From positions 1,114,501 through 1,178,500 of the forward strand of contig NZ_SDPV01000001.1 in assembly GCF_004135625.1 (NCBI RefSeq): a stretch of DNA of 64,000 nt. The letters run 5' to 3'. A model generated the notes under the pieces. That model saw only the letters and a list, made by a program, of their open reading frames with translations. It ran no database searches and was not told the DNA's origin. Numbering within the stretch: the stretch's first letter is position 1; every line of letters starts with the position of its first letter. A program made the translations under genes and the position numbers. The DNA comes from Pelagerythrobacter rhizovicinus. GTDB taxonomy: Bacteria > Pseudomonadota > Alphaproteobacteria > Sphingomonadales > Sphingomonadaceae. This document shows, one piece after another, positions 20,081 to 28,354 of the stretch.

Positions 20081-22030
20081 TTGAGCGACACCGTTACCAC
20101 CGCCGACACCGTACCCGTCCCAGCTTCCGCAAAGGAACGGACCGGTTGCACGCTCGAACAGTACGACGCGATGTACCGCCGCAGCATCGAGGCGTCCGAC
20201 GCGTTCTGGACCGAGCAGGCACGGCGGCTCGACTGGTTCCGCGCGCCGACCACGATCGCCGAGTGGAGCTTCGATCCGGTTTCGATCAAATGGTTCGCGG
20301 ACGGCACGCTCAACATCTGCCACAATGCGGTGGACCGCCATGTGAACGCGGGCCGCGGCGACACGGTTGCGCTGATCTTCGAACCCGATGATCCCGACGG
20401 CGCCGTGCGGCGTCTGACCTACGCCGACCTCCAGCGCGAGACGATCCGCATGGCGAACACGCTCCGAAAAATGGGCGTGGCGAAGGGCGACCGCGTGACG
20501 ATCTACATGCCGATGATCCCCGAAGGCGCGATCGCCATGCTCGCCTGCGCGCGCATCGGAGCCGTGCATTCGGTGATCTTCGGCGGCTTCTCCCCCGACG
20601 CGATCGCCGGCCGGATCGAGGACTGCGCGAGCGACTGGGTCGTCACCGCCGACGAGGGCCTGCGCGGATCGAAGACGATCCCGCTCAAGGCCAACGTCGA
20701 TGCGGCGCTCGAGAAAGCCCCGGCCAAGGCCGTGCTGGTGATCCGCCACACCGGCGCCGACGTGTCGATGAAGGACGGGCGCGACCACTGGTATCACGAG
20801 CTATCGGAGGGCGTTTCCGAGGAATGCCCATGTGAGGCAATGAGCGCGGAGGACCCGCTGTTCATCCTTTACACGTCCGGTTCGACCGGCAAGCCCAAGG
20901 GGCTGCTGCATACCACGGGCGGCTATGCGGTGTGGACCGAAACGACCTTCCGCTATGTCTTCGACTACCGTCCCGGCGAGATCTACTGGTGCACCGCGGA
21001 CATCGGCTGGGTGACCGGCCACAGCTACATCGTCTACGGCCCGCTCCAGGCGGGTGCGACCGCGCTGATGTTCGAAGGCGTGCCCAACTGGCCCGATCAC
21101 GACCGCTTCTGGGCCGTATGCGCAAAGCACAAGGTCAACATCTTCTACACCGCCCCCACCGCGATCCGCGCGCTGATGCGCGAGGGCGCCGGGCACGTGA
21201 CCAAGCACGACCTGTCGAGCCTGCGGCTGCTCGGCACCGTGGGCGAGCCGATCAACCCCGAAGCCTGGCGCTGGTATCACGACACGGTCGGCAAGGGCGA
21301 GGTCCCGGTCGTCGACACATGGTGGCAGACCGAGACCGGCGGGATCATGATTACCACGCTTCCCGGCGCGCACCCGATGAAGCCGGGCAGCGCCGGCAGG
21401 CCGTTCTTCGGGGTCTGTCCCGAGATCGTCGACGCCGACGGCGAGCCGATCGAAGGCGCCGGTTCGGGCAACTTGTGCATCACGCGGAGCTGGCCCGGCC
21501 AGGCGCGCACCGTCTACGGCGATCACGAGCGCTTCGTGCAGACCTACTTCAGCACTTATGCCGGCAAGTACTTCACCGGCGACGGCTGCCGCCGCGACGA
21601 GGACGGGTACTACTGGATCACGGGCCGGGTGGACGACGTGATCAACGTCTCCGGCCACCGCATGGGCACGGCCGAAGTCGAAAGCGCGCTGGTGCTCCAC
21701 CCAAAGGTGGCGGAGGCGGCCGTGGTCGGCTTCCCGCACGACATCAAGGGTCAGGGCATCTACTGCTATGTCACGCTCATTGCAGGCGAGGAGCCGTCCG
21801 ACGATCTCGCCGAGGAGCTGCGCCAGCAGGTGCGCAAGGAGATCGGCCCGATCGCGACGCCCGACCACCTGCATTTCACGCCCGCCCTCCCCAAGACCCG
21901 TTCGGGCAAGATCATGCGCCGCATCCTGCGCAAGATCGCGGAGAACGACTACAGCTCGCTCGGCGACACCTCGACGCTGGCCGATCCCTCGCTGGTCGAC
22001 GGGCTGATCGAGGGGCGGTTGAATAGGTAG
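20081..22030 (+). CDS. acs: Acetyl-CoA synthetase (AMP-forming)
   Basis: A 649-residue adenylate-forming ligase that activates acetate to acetyl-CoA. The best start is the TTG at 20081, with GGGAG upstream, which gives the normal length; no ATG fits better. [14 protein letters not shown] is the P-loop, WWQTETGG the adenylate motif, and TRSGKIMRR near residue 610 carries the lysine that Pat-type acetylation silences in relatives. It sits between rplY and pth, which are usually neighbours. A palindromic repeat follows its stop. Confidence 0.95.
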   Translation: MSDTVTTADTVPVPASAKERTGCTLEQYDAMYRRSIEASDAFWTEQARRLDWFRAPTTIAEWSFDPVSIKWFADGTLNICHNAVDRHVNAGRGDTVALIFEPDDPDGAVRRLTYADLQRETIRMANTLRKMGVAKGDRVTIYMPMIPEGAIAMLACARIGAVHSVIFGGFSPDAIAGRIEDCASDWVVTADEGLRGSKTIPLKANVDAALEKAPAKAVLVIRHTGADVSMKDGRDHWYHELSEGVSEECPCEAMSAEDPLFILYTSGSTGKPKGLLHTTGGYAVWTETTFRYVFDYRPGEIYWCTADIGWVTGHSYIVYGPLQAGATALMFEGVPNWPDHDRFWAVCAKHKVNIFYTAPTAIRALMREGAGHVTKHDLSSLRLLGTVGEPINPEAWRWYHDTVGKGEVPVVDTWWQTETGGIMITTLPGAHPMKPGSAGRPFFGVCPEIVDADGEPIEGAGSGNLCITRSWPGQARTVYGDHERFVQTYFSTYAGKYFTGDGCRRDEDGYYWITGRVDDVINVSGHRMGTAEVESALVLHPKVAEAAVVGFPHDIKGQGIYCYVTLIAGEEPSDDLAEELRQQVRKEIGPIATPDHLHFTPALPKTRSGKIMRRILRKIAENDYSSLGDTSTLADPSLVDGLIEGRLNR

Positions 22031-22051
22031 CGGTTTGCGAACTCCGATTCG

Positions 22052-22133
22052 CCCGATCCCCGGCGAAGGCTGGGGTCTCGTGCCGCTGGTGCACCGCTGA
22101 TGGCCTGAGGCCCCAGCCTTCGCTGGGATCGGG
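22052..22133. repeat. Palindromic repeat between acs and pth
   Basis: CCCGATCCCCGGCGAAGGCT and AGCCTTCGCTGGGATCGGG are inverted around about 40 nt. The layout is like the repeats near 4.4 and 5.2 kb but the arm sequence differs, so it is a related subfamily. Confidence 0.75.
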
Positions 22134-22183
22134 AGGGACTCTCAAGGGGTTGCCGTGCCTTTGAGGAACGCTAGGGAGCGCGG

Positions 22184-22753
22184 ATGCAGATTTGGGCAGG
22201 CCTCGGTAACCCCGGACCGCAGTACGCGCTCCACCGCCACAACGTGGGCTTCATGGCCTGCGACGTGATCGCGGAGATGCACGACTTCGGCCCGGTGCAG
22301 AAGAAGTTCTCCGGCTGGGTGCAGGAAGGCCGCATCGGCGGCGACAAAGTCCTGCTCCTCAAACCCGCGACCTACATGAACGAAAGCGGCCGCAGCGTGG
22401 GAGAGGCGCTGCGCTTCTACAAGCTCGGCACCGAGGCGCTGACGGTATTTCACGACGAGCTCGACCTCGCGCCGTTCAAGGTCAAGGTCCGCACCGGCGG
22501 CGGCCTCGCCGGGCACAACGGCCTCAGGAGCATCGACAAGCATCTCGGCCCCGACTTCCGCCGCGTCCGCATCGGAATCGGCCATCCGGGGCACAAGGAC
22601 CGCGTGACCGGCCACGTCCTCGGCAACTACGCCAAGGCGGAGCTGGAAGACCTGACCGACATGCTCGCTGCGATGGGCGCGGAAGCGGAGTGGCTCGCGA
22701 AGGGCGACGACGCCCGCTTCATGAGCGATGTCGCGCTGCGACTGCAGAAATAA
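22184..22753 (+). CDS. pth: Peptidyl-tRNA hydrolase
   Basis: A 189-residue hydrolase that frees tRNA from dropped-off peptidyl-tRNA. GLGNPGPQY holds the conserved Asn, HRHNVGF the catalytic His at about 20, and FHDELDL the conserved Asp near 93; GGGLAGHNGLRSI is also typical. AGGGAG precedes the ATG. Normal length. Confidence 0.95.
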   Translation: MQIWAGLGNPGPQYALHRHNVGFMACDVIAEMHDFGPVQKKFSGWVQEGRIGGDKVLLLKPATYMNESGRSVGEALRFYKLGTEALTVFHDELDLAPFKVKVRTGGGLAGHNGLRSIDKHLGPDFRRVRIGIGHPGHKDRVTGHVLGNYAKAELEDLTDMLAAMGAEAEWLAKGDDARFMSDVALRLQK

Positions 22754-22849
22754 GCGCGCGCTCTTCTCCTGCGATCGGAGCGGGTGCTCTGCCTTCGCAG
22801 AGCCCAAGGCTTCGGGTAATAGGGAGCAAAAGGAAGAGGAGAGCCCCGC

Positions 22850-23845
22850 ATGCCTTCGATCGACCGCCGCACTCTGCTCGCAGGCGCAGCCGCCACCACC
22901 GCCCTTGCCGCCAGCGCATCGCGCGCGCAGCCGGATGCCGTCGCAGCCACGCCCGATCTTTCGGGCAAGGCGATCCTGATCACCGGCTGCTCCTCCGGCT
23001 TCGGCAGGCTCGGGGCGGAGCACTACGCCAGGCTCGGGGCGAAGGTGTTCGCAACCATGCGCAACATTCCGCGCCCAGAAGCCGAGGAACTGCGGCAGCT
23101 CGCCGCCGACGACAAGCTCGACCTGCACGTGATCGAGATCGACGTGCTTTCTGACGAGCAGGTCGCGCAGGGGGTGGCCGAGGCGGAGCGAATCAACGGC
23201 GGCCCTCTCGACGTGCTGGTCAACAATGCGGGCATCGGGATTTCCGGCCCGGTCGAGGTCCAGGACATGGAGGCGACTCGGCTGGCCTTCGACACCAACG
23301 TCTTCGGCTATCATCGTCTCGCCCGCGCGGTGCTTCCCGGCATGCGCGCGCAAAAAAGCGGCCAGATCTTCGCCGTCTCCTCCCAGCTCGGCCGGGTCAT
23401 CGTGCCATACGGCGGGCACTATTCCGCCAACAAATTCGCCGTCGAGGCGATGTTCGAGCAGCTCGCCTACGAGCTCGTGCCGCACAACATCGACGTGACC
23501 ATCATCGAGCCGGGCGGCTACCCGACCGAGGTGTGGGTCAACCGCAACATCTACACCGGCGCGCTGAAGGAACGGGCGGAGGAGATCCACAAGGCCGGCT
23601 ATCCCGAGGTCGTCGCCCGCATGGGCACCGAGGACGGGTCGGGCCGCACGGCGGACGCCATGGACGTGCCGCGGGCGATCGCCGAGATCATCGCCCTCCC
23701 CGCCGGCACGCGCCCTCTGCGCCGCGCGGTGAGCGGGAGCGCAATCCCGCAGACGCAGATCAACGAGGTCGCGGCGCAAACCCAGGTCGCCTGGCTCGGC
23801 CGCTCGGAAGCGCTGGGCCCTCTGGTGCGGGCGGTGCACGACTAG
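22850..23845 (+). CDS. Short-chain dehydrogenase/reductase with Tat signal
   Basis: A 331-residue SDR. The first 26 residues, with DRRTLLAGAAATTALAASAS followed by an RAQ end, form a twin-arginine signal, so the folded enzyme is predicted to reach the periplasm. The Rossmann motif ITGCSSGFG, NNAG and the active-site YSANK (Tyr-x3-Lys) are all in place. It is therefore a complete NAD(P)-dependent oxidoreductase of the classical type with an unusual address. The substrate is unknown. A GC-rich hairpin around 22783-22804 separates it from pth. Confidence 0.85.
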   Translation: MPSIDRRTLLAGAAATTALAASASRAQPDAVAATPDLSGKAILITGCSSGFGRLGAEHYARLGAKVFATMRNIPRPEAEELRQLAADDKLDLHVIEIDVLSDEQVAQGVAEAERINGGPLDVLVNNAGIGISGPVEVQDMEATRLAFDTNVFGYHRLARAVLPGMRAQKSGQIFAVSSQLGRVIVPYGGHYSANKFAVEAMFEQLAYELVPHNIDVTIIEPGGYPTEVWVNRNIYTGALKERAEEIHKAGYPEVVARMGTEDGSGRTADAMDVPRAIAEIIALPAGTRPLRRAVSGSAIPQTQINEVAAQTQVAWLGRSEALGPLVRAVHD

Positions 23846-23901
23846 CATTGTGCCCGGTCTGCCGCTAAGGGCCGCGGCCTGCTTTCTATCCGGAGTATTC
23901 G

Positions 23902-25002
23902 ATGGGTTTCCGTTGCGGAATCGTCGGGCTGCCCAATGTCGGCAAGTCCACCCTGTTCAACGCGCTGACCGAGACGCAGGCCGCGCAGGCGGCGAACTAC
24001 CCGTTCTGCACGATCGAGCCGAATGTCGGCCAGGTCGCCGTGCCCGACGACCGGCTCGAGAAGATCGCCGCAATCGCCGGTTCGGCCAAGATCGTTCCGA
24101 CCCAGCTGGCCTTCGTCGACATCGCGGGTCTCGTGAAAGGCGCCAGCAAGGGCGAAGGCCTGGGGAACCAGTTCCTCGGCAATATCCGCGAGGTCGATGC
24201 GATCGTCCACGTCCTGCGCTGCTTCGAGGACGACGACATCCAGCACGTCGCCAACAAGGTCGATCCGATCGCCGATGCCGAAGTGGTCGAGACCGAACTG
24301 ATGCTCGCCGATCTCGAAAGCCTGGAGAAGCGCGTACCTGCGGCGGCCAAGAAGGCGACCGGCGGCGACAAGGAAGCGAAGGCGATGGCGAGCGTGCTCG
24401 GCCAGGCACTCGAGCTGCTGCGCGACGGCAAGCCTGCCCGCCTCACCGAGCCCAAGGACGACGAGGAGGCGCGCCTCTTCGAACAGGCGCAGCTCCTCAC
24501 CGCCAAGCCGGTGCTCTACGTCTGCAACGTGGCGGAAGAAGACGCGGCCGACGGCAATGCGCTGTCGGCGCAGGTGTTCGAGAAAGCCAAGGCCGAAGGC
24601 GCCGAAGCGGTCGTCGTTTCCGCGGCGATCGAAAGCGAGCTCGTGGCGATGCCGGCCGAGGAGCGCGCCGAGTACCTTGCCGAGCTGGGCCTGACCGAAA
24701 GCGGCCTCAGCCGGGTGATCCGCGCCGGTTACAAGTTGCTCGGCCTGCAGACCTTCTTCACGGCCGGCCCGAAGGAGGCGCGCGCCTGGACCTTCCCCGC
24801 CGGTGCCAAGGCGCCGCAGGCCGCCGGCGAGATCCACTCCGATTTCGAGCGCGGCTTTATTCGTGCTGAAACAATTGCCTTCGATGACTACGTCGCGCTC
24901 GGCGGCGAGACGGGCGCGCGCGAAGCCGGAAAGCTGCGGCAGGAAGGCAAGGAATACCTCGTCCAGGACGGCGACGTCGTGCTGTTCAAGTTCAACGTCT
25001 GA
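23902..25002 (+). CDS. ychF: Redox-regulated ATPase/GTPase YchF (Obg-like)
   Basis: A 366-residue P-loop protein of the Obg family. G1 is GLPNVGKST (9-17) and the NKxD motif is replaced by NVAE (209-212), which explains why family members prefer ATP. The C-terminal TGS-like domain ends LVQDGDVVLFKFNV. It binds ribosomes and is linked to the oxidative stress response in other bacteria. It often lies near pth, as here. Confidence 0.95.
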   Translation: MGFRCGIVGLPNVGKSTLFNALTETQAAQAANYPFCTIEPNVGQVAVPDDRLEKIAAIAGSAKIVPTQLAFVDIAGLVKGASKGEGLGNQFLGNIREVDAIVHVLRCFEDDDIQHVANKVDPIADAEVVETELMLADLESLEKRVPAAAKKATGGDKEAKAMASVLGQALELLRDGKPARLTEPKDDEEARLFEQAQLLTAKPVLYVCNVAEEDAADGNALSAQVFEKAKAEGAEAVVVSAAIESELVAMPAEERAEYLAELGLTESGLSRVIRAGYKLLGLQTFFTAGPKEARAWTFPAGAKAPQAAGEIHSDFERGFIRAETIAFDDYVALGGETGAREAGKLRQEGKEYLVQDGDVVLFKFNV

Positions 25003-25019
25003 ACACGCGGAGTGACGAG

Positions 25020-26306
25020 ATGCGCAGGCTTGCGAGTGCCCTTACCCTGACGGCGGCGGCACTGCTCGCCGCTTGCGCGCCGGTTTCCCAAAGCACTGCT
25101 CCTGCGAACGCCAGCGCCGTACAGGCCGAGCAGCGCGCGCCTGTCACTATCCTGGTGTCGATAGACGGCTTTCGGCCCGACTATCTCGACCGCGGATTGA
25201 CGCCGACACTCTCGGCGCTCGCTGCCGAAGGCGTGCGCGCGCCGATGCAGGCATCCTTTCCGACCAAGACCTTCCCCAACCACTGGACGCTGGTGACCGG
25301 TATGGTGCCCGACCATCACGGCATCGTCGCGAACCGGATCGAAGACCCCGCACGTCCGGGCGAAGTGTTCACCATGGCGACGCTCGACCCGTGGTGGTGG
25401 AATGAAGCGAAACCGGTGTGGGTAGCCGCGGAGGAAGCGGGCATTCGCAGCGCGGCAATGTTCTGGCCCGGTTCGTCGGTCGCCTGGGGCGGCACGATGC
25501 CAAAAGGGAGCTGGGGGCCAGTCACTGACGGAACACTGCCCCAGGACTGGCAGCAGTTTAGCATGCAGGTCACCAACGTGCAGCGCGTCAACACCGTTCT
25601 CGACTGGCTGCGCCGTCCCGCCGAAATCCGCCCCGAGTTCGTCACCCTCTACTTCGACACGGTGGACACCGCCGGTCACGGCGGCGGGCCCGACAGCGAG
25701 GAACTGAACGAGGCGCTGCGCGGCATCGACGGTGATATCGCGAGGCTGGTCGGCGGCCTGCGCGATCTCGGTCAACCGGCCAATCTCGTCATCGTCTCCG
25801 ACCATGGTATGGCGGCGACGAGTTCGGAGCGCGTGATCGCGCTCGACGAACTGCTCGACGCCTCGCTCTACCGGTTGGTCGAGGGCGGCGCCTATGCCAC
25901 GTTCGAGCCGACAGAAGGCAACACCGCCGCGCTCGAGAAAGCGCTCCTGCGCGAGCACGAGCATATGGAGTGTTGGCGCAAGGGTGATATCCCGGAACGC
26001 TTCGCTTACGGCACCCACGACCGCATTCCGCCCTACTTCTGTTTGCCGGAGGTCGGCTGGACGGTCGCTCCCACGCAGCCCGAACAGGCGTGGACCGGCG
26101 GCAGCCACGGCTACGACCCGGCCGCGCCCGAGATGGCCGCGCTGTTCGTCGCCCATGGCCCTTCCTTCCGCAACGGCGCGGTCCTGCCGTCCTTTCGCAA
26201 CACAGCGATAACGCCGTTGATTCGCGAGTTGATCGGGCTGCCGCAGGTAACGGGCGCGGACGGCTCGCTTGAGCCGGTGCGCGGGGCGCTGTCGCCGGAG
26301 CGATAA
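25020..26306 (+). CDS. Ectonucleotide pyrophosphatase/phosphodiesterase-family lipoprotein
   Basis: A 428-residue alkaline-phosphatase-superfamily enzyme. The signal MRRLASALTLTAAALLAAC gives a lipid-anchored Cys19. PTKTFPNHW holds the nucleophile Thr84, ILVSIDGFRPDY the first metal Asp, DTVDTAGHG and SDHGM the other metal ligands, so the two-zinc site is complete. Relatives (NPP type) split nucleotide phosphodiester or pyrophosphate bonds outside the cell. It follows ychF by 17 nt and may share its transcript. Confidence 0.88.
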   Translation: MRRLASALTLTAAALLAACAPVSQSTAPANASAVQAEQRAPVTILVSIDGFRPDYLDRGLTPTLSALAAEGVRAPMQASFPTKTFPNHWTLVTGMVPDHHGIVANRIEDPARPGEVFTMATLDPWWWNEAKPVWVAAEEAGIRSAAMFWPGSSVAWGGTMPKGSWGPVTDGTLPQDWQQFSMQVTNVQRVNTVLDWLRRPAEIRPEFVTLYFDTVDTAGHGGGPDSEELNEALRGIDGDIARLVGGLRDLGQPANLVIVSDHGMAATSSERVIALDELLDASLYRLVEGGAYATFEPTEGNTAALEKALLREHEHMECWRKGDIPERFAYGTHDRIPPYFCLPEVGWTVAPTQPEQAWTGGSHGYDPAAPEMAALFVAHGPSFRNGAVLPSFRNTAITPLIRELIGLPQVTGADGSLEPVRGALSPER

Positions 26307-26372
26307 AGGCTCCGACGCCGGGCACCAATTCTCTCCCCGTCCGTTTCGCCAGGAATTTCAAAGGGGAGAGCG

Positions 26373-27176
26373 ATGGTAGACAAGTCCGAGAAGTTCCGCT
26401 GGCTCGTGCGCCTTGGCTTCGCGGCGCGAGGCGTGGTCTATCTTCTGCTCGGCTATATCGCGCTTGCCACCGCAGGTGAGGCCCAGAACGGCCAGTCGGC
26501 GGTGTTCGATTATATCCAGGAAGTTCCCTTCGGCACGCCGCTGCTGTGGATCATGGCCCTCGGCCTGCTCGGTTACGCAGCGTTCAAGTTCCTTTCCGCC
26601 TTCGCGGATATCCAGCATCGCGGCAACGACACGATGGGCGGCGTAAAGCGCATCGGCGACGCCGCCAGCGGCGTGGCGCACAGCTTTCTCGCTTATGCCT
26701 GTTATCAGTTCGCCAGCGGCGCTCAGCAGAGTTCGGGAGGCGGCTCGAGCGGCGAGGAGATGGCCGGCTCGGTACTATCGATGGAACTCGGTTCGGTCGT
26801 CATCGGCGCCGTCGGCCTGGGCTTTCTGGTGGCCGGCGTCATGCAGGGCAAGAAAGCCTGGACTTGCGAGTTCATGCACAGGATCAGCGGCCGCGCGCCT
26901 TCCGGAGTGCGGACCATCGGCCGCATCGGACACGCTGCGCGCGCGATCGTGTTCGCGATCATCGGGTGGTCGATGGTTCAGGGCGCGTGGTTCGCGCAGG
27001 AAAGCCAGATCAAGGGGCTCGGCGAAGCGATACTCTCGCTGCGGGACACGGGCGCGCTCTACACGCTGGTCGCCGTGGGTCTGATGCTGTTCGGGGCGTT
27101 CAGTCTCGTGCTAGCGCGATACCGGATCATCCCGGATCTCGGCCCGCGCGGACTGCGCCCAAGCTTTCGCACTTAG
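26373..27176 (+). CDS. DUF1206 domain membrane protein
   Basis: A 267-residue inner-membrane protein made of three repeats of two helices, the DUF1206 pattern: RLGFAARGVVYLLLGYIAL, GDAASGVAHSFLAYACYQF and RIGHAARAIVFAIIGWSM begin the repeats. AAAGGGGAG precedes the ATG. The function of the family is unknown. Its stop overlaps the MerR gene stop on the opposite strand by 4 nt. Confidence 0.88.
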   Translation: MVDKSEKFRWLVRLGFAARGVVYLLLGYIALATAGEAQNGQSAVFDYIQEVPFGTPLLWIMALGLLGYAAFKFLSAFADIQHRGNDTMGGVKRIGDAASGVAHSFLAYACYQFASGAQQSSGGGSSGEEMAGSVLSMELGSVVIGAVGLGFLVAGVMQGKKAWTCEFMHRISGRAPSGVRTIGRIGHAARAIVFAIIGWSMVQGAWFAQESQIKGLGEAILSLRDTGALYTLVAVGLMLFGAFSLVLARYRIIPDLGPRGLRPSFRT

Positions 27177-27559
27177 GCGAACGCCGCCAGAATCGGACAG
27201 GGCCCTTCCCCGCCTTTCGCGCAGTCCGCTGCAAGTTTCGAGAGCGAGGCGCGCGCGGCGGTGAGCTGCGCGATCTGTTCGTCGAGCGCCGCGATCCGCC
27301 TGCGCGCCATGTCGCGGGCCCGCGGACGGTCGTCGGTCCGGTCGAGATCGATCAGCTCGGCTATCTCCGCCAGCGTGAACCCCGCCGTCTGCGCCTGCTT
27401 GACGTAGCGCAGGCGGCGCAGGTCGTCGGGGCCGTAGTGCCGCCCGCCGGGCGCATCGCCCCGCGGAACCTGCAGCAGCCCCTTGCGCTGGTAGTAGCGC
27501 ACGGTCTCGACGCCGACTCCGCCAGCCTTTGCGAGATCCGAGATGCGCATCGCTTTCAT
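27173..27559 (-). CDS. MerR-family metal-responsive regulator
   Basis: A 128-residue MerR protein starting at 27559 (MKAMRIS) or 27550 (MRISDLAKAG). The N-terminal winged helix with VETVRYYQRKGLL closely follows mercury MerR. At the C terminus Cys113 and Cys121 form a C-x7-C loop (CAKGGEGPC); mercury MerR has C-x8-C and a third Cys near 82 that is absent here, whereas CueR has C-x7-C. The metal may thus be Cu/Ag/Au-like or thiophilic; the sequence does not decide. It is divergent from the glutaredoxin/MauE gene across a mer-like operator. Confidence 0.85.
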   Translation of the reverse strand: MKAMRISDLAKAGGVGVETVRYYQRKGLLQVPRGDAPGGRHYGPDDLRRLRYVKQAQTAGFTLAEIAELIDLDRTDDRPRARDMARRRIAALDEQIAQLTAARASLSKLAADCAKGGEGPCPILAAFA

Positions 27560-27561
27560 GC

Positions 27562-27592
27562 TTGACTCCGTACCGTAGTACGGAGGTTATGG
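27562..27592 (+). promoter_or_regulatory. mer-type operator-promoter with 19-nt spacer
   Basis: TTGACT (27562-27567), exactly 19 nt, then TTATGG (27587-27592). The spacer region holds the perfect dyad CTCCGTAC-N4-GTACGGAG. The -35 and the dyad are nearly the same as the Tn501/Tn21 mer operator. An overlong spacer with a centred dyad is the hallmark of MerR activation by DNA distortion. The predicted start point falls at or just before the ATG at 27601. Confidence 0.8.
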
Positions 27593-27600
27593 GTGCTTTC

Positions 27601-28341
27601 ATGACTGGAAACAAGACCGCCCGCCTCCATCGCATGGTGATGGACAAGCACATCTGCCCCTACGGCGTGAAAGCGAAGTGGCTGCTCGAACGCCACGGCT
27701 ATACGGTGGAGGACAACTGGCTGACGACTCGCGAAGAGACCGACGCGTTCAAGCGCGAGCACGACGTTGCGACCACCCCGCAGACCTTCATCGACGGCCA
27801 GCGCATCGGCGGTTACACCGAGCTGCGCGCCTTCCTCGGCAAGCCGCTGCCGGAGAAGGGTGCAACCAGCTATACGCCGGTGATCGCCGTATTCGTCATC
27901 GCGGCCGCGCTGGGGATGGCCGTCAGCCATTTCATGTTCGGCTCGCCCTTCACCGTTCGCGCGGCCGAATGGTTCGTCGCTTTCACCATGGCGATCCTCG
28001 CAATGCTCAAGCTGCAGGACATCGAGCAGTTCTCGACCATGTTCCTCGGCTACGACCTGCTGGCCAAGCGCTTCGTGCCTTACGCCTATGCCTACCCCTT
28101 CCTGGAGGCCGGCGCCGGCGTGCTGATGGCGGCGCACGCGCTCAACTGGCTCTCCATTCCCGTTGCGCTGTTCATCGGCACGATCGGCGCGGCCAGCGTG
28201 TTCTACGCCGTCTACGTGCAGAAGCGCGAGATCAAGTGCGCCTGCGTCGGCGGATCGAGCAACGTGCCGCTCGGCTTCGTCTCGTTGACCGAGAACTTCT
28301 TCATGATCGGCATGGCGGTCTGGATGCTCTTTACCCTTTGA
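27601..28341 (+). CDS. Glutaredoxin-like/MauE redox membrane protein
   Basis: A 246-residue fusion. Residues about 8-82 are a glutaredoxin fold with a single-Cys site C19PYG and the cis-Pro segment TTPQTF; from about 92 on come four membrane helices of the MauE/DoxX-like redox family with a KCACVGG cysteine pair near 210. It probably passes thiol electrons or delivers a thiolate metal at the inner membrane. I start at 27601: upstream ATGs lie inside the promoter, and with the predicted transcription start the mRNA would be nearly leaderless. It is regulated by the divergent MerR protein and leads a two-gene unit. Confidence 0.82.
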   Translation: MTGNKTARLHRMVMDKHICPYGVKAKWLLERHGYTVEDNWLTTREETDAFKREHDVATTPQTFIDGQRIGGYTELRAFLGKPLPEKGATSYTPVIAVFVIAAALGMAVSHFMFGSPFTVRAAEWFVAFTMAILAMLKLQDIEQFSTMFLGYDLLAKRFVPYAYAYPFLEAGAGVLMAAHALNWLSIPVALFIGTIGAASVFYAVYVQKREIKCACVGGSSNVPLGFVSLTENFFMIGMAVWMLFTL

Positions 28342-28354
28342 AGGATCTCATGAA

